Shown piece after piece: positions 57,235 to 64,000 of a DNA stretch of 64,000 nucleotides. Source of the stretch: Schistosoma mansoni (Eukaryota > Platyhelminthes > Trematoda > Strigeidida > Schistosomatidae); contig NC_031497.1 in assembly GCF_000237925.1 (NCBI RefSeq), positions 21,744,325 through 21,808,324 of the forward strand. The letters are read 5' to 3'. Both the position numbers and the translations under genes were made by a program. Every line of letters starts with the position of its first letter. Position 1 is the stretch's first letter. The notes below the pieces were generated by a model that was not told the DNA's origin, did not search any database, and worked only from the letters and a program-made list of their open reading frames with translations.

Positions 57235-57540
57235 AAAATCAAGAAGCACTAGGCAATTACTTAGTTCGAATATGAAACTTCTTGGCGGAGCGTAGCAATA
57301 ACGGTACTATGGATAGAACCCAGGACATTGAGGCCTAGCACCAACGTCAGACCTGTAGATTATCGAGCCAGCATCCAATGATTTACGTATCTAATTTCAA
57401 TAGATCTTCCAATACTGAGTGATCTTCCATTATCTTCTGTGTATAACTGCCTTACACTATGTGGTTGCGTTTCACTAGTCACAGCTCCTAACTGGGATCC
57501 CGGTAAATGCCTCTCTTAGTTAATCACTGGTAAACAATTG
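57235..57540 (-). repeat. Old SINE-B, minus
   Basis: Diverged but colinear: tail end, box AGAACCCAGGAC, CGAGCCAGCATCCAATG, pre-head and 5' region (GGGATCCCGGTAAATGCCTC). Confidence 0.65.
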
Positions 57541-57795
57541 TCTAACCTAGATCAGTAAACAGTGTAACTTCTGAGAATCCACCAATCTCCCCCAAAGCCG
57601 AATAACAAATAAATAACCGTTCAATTTTGCATGAAATAATAAATTGGTTATCCCCACCTGAATGTTTTTTTAACTACGCAACCAGGATCTTTAGGTCTGA
57701 ATAATATTTCTCACTTTGAAATTACTTAATTTTTTGAAGTAACTGTTTGATCTTAACAAACACCTAGTAATTTTTCCAATCATTCTGAACGTAAT

Positions 57796-58156
57796 TGTAT
57801 AGTGTAAGGACGGCTCGTCGGTAGACTCTAGGAAGCCCTAAGAAGCCCAGGAAGAGCCACAGACATTCCATCCAATCACTGCTAGGGGAATGTTCTAGAA
57901 TGTCGACGTGTAGCTTCCCCATTGGATGGATTAGCATGACCCCTATGTGCCTATTGGTTGACCTAAATGATGATTTACATTCAGCCAAAAAACTATAAAT
58001 ACACGAGATTTCTGTACTAAATTTTGACACTGATTTGGGGAATAAACTTCCTACTTACTAGTCTTTGTCTTTTCTCTTTTGCGACGTTGCGGGTTCTATC
58101 GTTCAAGTAGTCGAGTAGTTCGCGGCATATTAAGAATCAAGGCTTTAGATATAGCA
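57796..58156 (+). mobile_element. Solo LTR (family 2), plus strand
   Basis: A fossil of about 361 bp, colinear with 17855-18210: GTAAGGACGGC, AAGCCCTAAGAAGCC, CGACGTGTAGCTTCC, ACTATAAATACACGAG (TATA box) and AATAAACTTCCTACTTAC (poly(A) signal). No internal region. Boundaries are set by comparison of the two copies and are accurate to a few bases. Confidence 0.7.
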
Positions 58157-58727
58157 TAAAGTTATTACTAAATTGCAAGGATTTACTAGATTGTCATTTT
58201 TACTCGCACAATGTATTTAAATTAGGTTTTACAGTTTTATCCTGACAACAGTGAAAATACTTGGTTCTCAACCAGTAAGCTGTAAATTTGAATCCTTTCA
58301 TACCTATTTCGGGTAGTAAAACTACCTAGGAAACAAAGTAGTGTGTTCTAAAGTTGGCTACATAAACACATTGCCAAGAAAGATATTTTTCACTATTTGG
58401 TCACATTAAACTATTTCTATTGCATTATATTCGCCTTTACACTTTATAAAAGATAGGATAGTTAAATATGATTCCTAAATGTAAAAGTTTTTATTAGATA
58501 TAGCTCCAACAGTCATGAAAGCCCATGTTCTTAGAGATATTTAAATGTTGTTTGGTTGATTATGGATATGACACCATTTCATCAATAATACTGGCATCAT
58601 GACAACTTGAACGGTAAAATTCGATCAGCATTATAGCAGTAGACAGGAATGACATTGATCACTAATTGATCAGTCATTTAGTGATGAAATGATTGACCAA
58701 CTCCTCTACATAATTGCATTATACATA
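58157..58727. other. AT-rich intergenic sequence
   Basis: Nothing recognised. Confidence 0.45.
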
Positions 58728-59090
58728 GTTAAGATCAATGAGTCAATTGAAGCTAGACCAACATGGAAAACCTGGAAGCACTGGACGGCCNNNNNNNNNN
58801 NNNNNNNNNNNNNNNNNNNNNNNNNNNNNNNNNNNNNNNNNNNNNNNNNNNNNNNNNNNNNNNNNNNNNNNNNNNNNNNNNNNNNNNNNNNNNNNNNNNN
58901 NNNNNNNNNNNNNNNNNNNNNNNNNNNNNNNNNNNNNNNNNNNNNNNNNNNNNNNNNNNNNNNNNNNNNNNNNNNNNNNNNNNNNNNNNNTCCAGCGCTT
59001 CCAGGTTTTCCATGTTGGTCAAGCTTCAATTGACTCATGATCTCCACTAAATAAAATTACTAAAATCTCCACAAAACTCCCTTCTGATAA
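58728..59090. repeat. Inverted SINE-B arms around an assembly gap
   Basis: Left arm 58728-58790 (minus tail and stem I) and right arm 58991-59090 (plus stem I and tail) are near-perfect reverse complements, including a shared CCAACATGG variant. 200 Ns (58791-58990) lie between. The gap is likely where a palindromic SINE-B could not be assembled. Confidence 0.85.
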
Positions 59091-59381
59091 TAATTGTATT
59101 ACTGAAAAACCTTTTACTACCTTTAGCTTAGATTGAGATAAGCAGGTTTTTGAATAGCTTAATAACTCAAAAATGAATATTGTATGAGGAACGTAAAATA
59201 TTAATAACTGGATAGTGGTTCTGTTGGTTTACTTTTGTAGAGGTCTTAGTTGAAACGTAGAGGGTGACATATTCTACTCAAATGTTTACCTCAAAAAGTC
59301 AGCAAAGTAATTCAAAATATAATGGCTGAAAATATTTTATGAGAATAAAGTAGATGATCAAATATGTGAAATCAAATATTA

Positions 59382-59463
59382 CTTACTTACTTACTTGCTT
59401 GCTTGCTTAATTACTTACTTACTTACTCACTCACGCCTGTTACTCCCAATGGAGCATAGGCCT
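59382..59463 (-). mobile_element. RTE 3' end scrap with long (CTTA/CTTG)n
   Basis: (ACTT)n/(GCTT)n run followed by CGCCTGTTACTCCCAATGG, the last coding bases of the RTE ORF on the minus strand. Only ~80 bp was inserted. Confidence 0.75.
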
Positions 59464-59681
59464 ACTTGATTGTTTGGAAAATCTGAATTACAAGAAAACT
59501 TCATTTACATATTTCGAGAAAACGCTTATTAAGATTCTTTTTAACTTTTTCATTCCGAATTTGCATACCATTAAATGTATAACCAACCACACATAAGTAT
59601 CATAAATTGTCTAGGTTTAATATTAGTATAAGTTAGTGTTCTTTTATTGTCTTCCATAAACGTGTAGCGAAATGCATTTGT

Positions 59682-59835
59682 TTTGATGGAGTTTTGTTCT
59701 TTGAGCTGGATGGTTTGATCGTGGAGCTTTCATCGTCCTTCTGAGCGACATCATCAGCACAAGCTTCGGCTAGAAGTAAAGTGTTTGAATTTCTCCACAT
59801 GTGATTCACAGCTTGTCCACCATCTCGAAATGCAT
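59682..59835 (+). repeat. R4 repeat, copy 3
   Basis: TTTTGATGGAGTTTTGTTC, GAGCTGGATGGTTTGATCG and TCTGAGCGACATCATCAGC; colinear with copy 1 on the other strand. Confidence 0.6.
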
Positions 59836-60168
59836 TTGTACAGATCTATAAAAGGATTTAATCAAAAAGAGAATTTTCTTCACTGAGACATTGTCATTCT
59901 TTTTTAATGAATCAATGAGCTTCTTTCGTAATAACGAAATGTTTGTTAATTCAATATGATGAATGAATAAATAAGGCTGAGATTTTTTTGACTGTACTTT
60001 TGATAAATAAAGCAATAGATCAGGCAAAAGATAAATAACCGCCGAAGGGTTTAGTAATGGTTAGGATGAAGTATATTCTTTCAATTAATTTATCAACATT
60101 TTATTCTTGATGAAAAAATACGTTATAATCTGTTAGTAATACTGTAACACTAAATATGATTTCGACAT

Positions 60169-60605
60169 TACTTACTTATTTACGCCTGTTACTCCCAATG
60201 GAACATAGGCCGCCGACCAGCATTCTACAACCCACTCTGTATTCCACCTTCCTTTCTAGTTCTATCCAATTTTTGTTCATTCTCCACATGTCTATCTCCA
60301 TTTCTCGACGTAATGTGTTCTTTGATCTTCCTCTTTTCCTTTGACCTTCAGGATTTTATGTGACGACTTGCCTTGTTACGCAGTTGGGTGATTTCCTCAA
60401 TGTGTGTCCTATCCACTTCCAGTGCTTCTTCCTGATTTCTTCCTCCACTGGATGGAATCTGGTTTGTTCTCTCTCACAGTAGAATATTGCTGATAATGTC
60501 TGGCCAACAGATCCGAAATATTTTGCGTAGACACCTGTTAACAAACACCTTTATCTTCTGAATAATGGCTTTCTTAGTTCTTCAAGTTTCCGCCCATACA
60601 GTAGA
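60169..60605 (-). mobile_element. RTE-like LINE, 5'-truncated
   Basis: (TAAG)n end at left, minus frame [36 protein letters not shown]. Possible target duplication ATTTCGACAT/ATTTTGACAT (60159-60168, 60606-60615), one mismatch. Confidence 0.85.
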
Positions 60606-61042
60606 ATTTTGACATAAACTTATACAATTTCCCTAATATAAGAATTCATGTTTTGAGATCTGTCATTCCAACCTATGCATCTGTTTTAGAGATTATTACT
60701 GAAACGGATTGGAGATAATGAATAAAGTTTCAAATATTTACTAAATTATAATTACTGAATATTATTTTAAGGACCTATTTCTCATCTCTAACTGTTAGAT
60801 GCTACGATTGCTTGTAAGAAAACCAAGAAATCCAACATACGTTATCTGTAATTTGATTGGTTAGCTTGAGGTTGTTCACCCAGTTTACTTCTCCCGGCTG
60901 CCATTTGTCGCACACTTGGGACTGTTACAAATGAAACAGTTTATCTTGAGTATATTTCATTTTGAAAATTAGAAAGAGTCCTATTAAATTGTTAGTCATC
61001 AGTTATCCTTAAAAAGTTCAGTAAGTTACAAGTATTCTAAAC
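60606..61042. other. Intergenic sequence
   Basis: Nothing recognised. Confidence 0.45.
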
Positions 61043-61228
61043 AGAGGTGGATGGTGGCTAACATTAGCTAATTGAATAACTCGATGTCATTTTAAGGAAC
61101 AGGTCCTGGGTTCGAGTGCCTTAGTGGATATCAACTATGAGATGCAGATACATCCAGCTGACTAGTTTCGAGAATGACAAAACACGGATCCTGAATTTCA
61201 CTGCTAGACACCGTCCACCTCTGTTTAC
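61043..61228 (+). repeat. Old SINE-A with inverted ends
   Basis: Starts TAAACAGAGGTGGATGGTG and ends with its near reverse complement (CACCGTCCACCTCTGTTTA). Head box GGGTTCGAGTGCC and a hammerhead remnant lie between. The left end is the minus tail fused to a forward monomer, the same architecture as the younger palindromes. Confidence 0.75.
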
Positions 61229-62096
61229 TAATAATAATTAATATTATTATTGTCATTTTATTTGGTAATGCGTACTTGATGTCGAGTTTTCAACATAAAA
61301 TACTACATTACATTATCTTACCCTTTAATATATATATGTCAGTTGTACATACCAAGAGCTCATTTAAAATATTTTCCCACAGTCAGTATTAGCTATTCAT
61401 CTCCAACAACAATGATATGTGAACAGTTTCTCTCCTTCAGCTTATCCTATCGTATACTATATGTAATCAATAGATTTCAATGTAACTACATCTCCTTTCC
61501 TTAAATAATATCCATGACGAAATGCCTATTAAAGCCATCGAGGTATACTCAAATAAATGGAGATAGGTTATTTCTATGATACCCCTATGTTGCTAACAAA
61601 CATATTATTAGTATAATAAATATCGATAAAACGGAAAATGTACTCCATCATCTTTCATATCAACAGAACAACTAGTATCTGTCATCCTTAGAAAATATTG
61701 TTTACAATGAATAGTTTATCTTCTATCTGCGGCTGTCAACTATACAAAAGTTTTTAACTGGAAAAGTAATCTCTTGTATGGCTGATTAAAATTATACAAG
61801 TAGATGTATTATCTTTATTGAGTATCTACCGTTCAATGATGATATTTATGCAGTTGTCAGGAAAAAAAAGATTATTCAGTTTATATTTAACATTAAAATA
61901 TAAGAACATGTAATTTTATTTTAGTTTGTAAGTATCTATACTACTTAATTCAAATACTAAATTACAAATTTGTAACCTTGATACTTTTGGATAATTTCTT
62001 AATTGTATTTAGTTTCTTAGCCTAATAAACTAGTTATCAAATTCTTAAAACATTTTTATGTTATAGAATTTCTATATCATGTAAGAGTTTTTAACA
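61229..62096. other. AT-rich intergenic sequence
   Basis: Nothing recognised. Confidence 0.45.
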
Positions 62097-62580
62097 AATC
62101 TAGAATCATATGCTCATTAGTGACTGGCTCCATGAGGTATTTCTTGGAGTTCTAGTGAGAAGCAGTAACCAGTGGAGTTCAACCAGGTCTGTTGTGAGAT
62201 ATCAACTCACTGAAGATATTGGTGAAATGGTTGCTCAATTCCGTGGATTGCTTGAAGTTAGACATTAACACCATCGGATGTCGGCTCAGTGGTCTAGAGG
62301 TTAAGAGCTCGTGGATTCAAATATGGCTAGACGGGATGGTGGATGCGCACTTCTAAGGAGTCTCACAATAGGACAAGACGGCCTTCGAGCCGTGCTTCCA
62401 GGTTTCCCATGGTGGTTTAGCTTCAATTGACTCATGATTTCAACTATATATAAAAATCTAGAATACCTAAAATTTATACGATCAAAACGTTAAGCGTTCG
62501 TGCATCAGACCGAAGGTCCTGGCTTTGAATCCTGTGTGCGGGATAGTAAATGCAACTGAAAGGTGCTGCAGACTTTATAT
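62097..62580 (+). repeat. SINE-B full monomer plus alternative head module
   Basis: 62097-62455 is a forward monomer (5' region, pre-head, head, hammerhead with altered GAAA, tail). It continues through the linker ATCTAGAATACCTAAAATTT into a second tRNA-like module (GTTAAGCGTTCGTGCATCAG..., box GGCTTTGAATCCTG) and ATGCAACTGAAAGG, as at 30969-31224 on the other strand. Confidence 0.88.
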
Positions 62581-62954
62581 ATTGTGTATTTTAAGGCCTC
62601 AAATGTATAAAACTATTACGTAGTAACAAAGATTCAATTATTTTCATGAATGTTATGAACTTACAAGTTATGACTCCCCATATTCAAGCATTATTTCTTG
62701 AGAGAAGTGGTATTAGTGAATTAATCAGACGGGTCACATGATATAACAAAACTTTATGATAAATCAAATGAAACTTGGAATAGTTAAATCATTAACAAAA
62801 CCCGCTCACTACTTAAGTATTAATGATAAAACCAGTCCGTGTGGTTATAAATACAGACATTATATATGTTCGTTCGGTATATGGTGGTAAAGTTTACCTC
62901 CGAGTTTTGTATTTGTCTTCTATATAGATATGAAGATCAAATGTTTAAGAGTAT
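62581..62954. other. AT-rich intergenic sequence
   Basis: Nothing recognised. Confidence 0.45.
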
Positions 62955-63178
62955 GAAAAGCAATTCACAAGACAAGCCGTCACATGGAATCCTGAAGGTC
63001 AAAGGAGAAGAGGAAGATCAAAGAACACATTACGCCAAGAAATGGAGACAGACATGAGAAGAATAAACAAAAATTGGATAGAACTATAAAAGAAGGCCCA
63101 GGACAGAATGTGTTGGAGAATGCTTGTTGGCGGCCTATGCTCCATTGGGAGTAACAGGCGTAAGTAAGTAAGTAAGTA
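62955..63178 (+). mobile_element. RTE-like LINE 3' end
   Basis: Short copy covering TSRHMES-frame remains, GGTCAAAGGAGAAGAGGAAG, GGCGGCCTATGCTCCATTGG and (GTAA)n. Extreme 5' truncation. Confidence 0.85.
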
Positions 63179-63954
63179 ATGAATGGATGAATGAATAGTA
63201 ATTCAATAGAATTTTGGAGCAAAACAGTTTTTTTAAATATAGTCCTATATCAGTCAATATTGTGTTCATTCGTCTGAATCTTTCCATCAAATTGTTACTA
63301 ATATAAACCATTTTCGATATCATCTTACGTGTAAGATAATTTTATAACCATTTATTCAACAGTACTGTGTTAAAGTAACTTGGATTTAGCACGTACTTGG
63401 TAGTTAGAAATAAGGTCAGCTTTTACTTTATAAAATACTACTCGTCAATATTACAAAGAGTAGTTTTGAAAATCTTTTAAAATCACTGTATAACAGACAT
63501 GTTTCTTTACTATTGTAAACACAAAGGGTGATAGATAACTAAAAGTGGGACGCACTCTATTTGTGGAGTTTTTATCTGGAGGTTATTTGAATAAATTTAG
63601 TGATTTATCTACATTTTCATGAAATCACCCCCCTTCAAACCTGCTCATCTTAATTCAATAAACTTTTAAACCAAGGATGTTCACTAAAATTTTATCTATA
63701 TCGATTTAAGAAAGACCAAGGGAAACTGTGAAACCAAAAAAGCAAGATATAACATTGAAACATTATCAATCTCCATAAAGGACTACGGATTTCTATTTGG
63801 AGACAATTGTGAGGATGATACTTCATAAATTTATTTTAAGAAGAATGATCTTATCAAAGATAAAGTTAGATTTTGATCTCAGTTGTGAATCAAAAGTAAT
63901 TATATTTACTTGTAATCAATCCAATTTTTATACTTGTTTTTACCACAAACGTAC
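63179..63954. other. AT-rich intergenic sequence
   Basis: Nothing recognised. Confidence 0.45.
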
Positions 63955-64000
63955 CCGAGAAGCATCATTGGTGAACAAGGAGGATCGGAGGCAGATGTAA
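63955..64000 (+). mobile_element. RTE-like LINE, start of a copy cut by the window edge
   Basis: GCATCATTGGTGAACAAGG then GGCAGATGTAA matches the LGSIID..GGS.ADV block of the other RTE copies. It continues past the window. Confidence 0.6.

Noticed and set aside
58753-59050. Reading frames across the N run
   Set aside because: They are artefacts of unknown bases between SINE-B arms.
59806-60027. 73-codon minus frame with a leucine/lysine-rich end
   Set aside because: It partly overlaps R4, and nothing supports translation.

Overview
This looks like nuclear DNA of a blood fluke (Schistosoma or a close relative). The evidence is strongly AT-rich sequence, many copies of a tRNA-headed, hammerhead-ribozyme-bearing repeat of the Sm-alpha type (core CTGACGAG, GTCCCAAATAGGAC stem, GAAA), RTE-like and Penelope-like retroelements, and one intronless flatworm-style GPCR. 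I cannot fix the species.

Only one convincing host gene is present: a single-exon rhodopsin-family GPCR at 27847-29115 (+), in AT-rich unique sequence. Everything else I can support is repeat: two hammerhead SINE families (A = Sm-alpha-like, B = a related family with core CTGAGGAG), 5'-truncated RTE-type LINEs whose 3' ends carry (TAAG)n, Penelope-like element (PLE) fragments including GIY-YIG pieces, solo LTRs of at least two families, a ~0.52 kb retroposon I call R3, and several unnamed repeats (R4-R8).

Layout. 0-6 kb: R5 repeats, SINE scraps, an old LINE. 6-13 kb: PLE fragments on both strands, with a 135-bp retroposon (R6) inside an R5-like repeat. 13-21 kb: composite SINEs, an RTE copy, two solo LTRs each inside a SINE and each flanked by 5-bp repeats, a second LTR family, and a head-to-tail SINE-A dimer. 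22-27.4 kb: composite SINEs and an R3 nested in a SINE-B. 27.4-29.9 kb: the GPCR and its flanks. 30-39.5 kb: dimeric SINE-B, R3, a near-identical inverted pair of RTE copies, a circularly permuted SINE-B, another LTR. 40-52 kb: more inverted SINEs, a GIY-YIG fragment, a 5'-inverted R3. 52-64 kb: decayed repeats, a full-length R3 with target duplication, an LTR, an assembly gap between inverted SINE arms, and RTE ends.

The most interesting pattern is in the hammerhead SINEs. Many copies are palindromic, tandem or circularly permuted, and at least seven such composites are flanked by perfect 8-16 bp target-site duplications, so each was inserted as one unit. I infer retroposition from multimeric or circular hammerhead RNA, with twin-priming-like inversion. 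In both families many copies also carry a 3-nt insertion directly 3' of the predicted ribozyme cleavage site.
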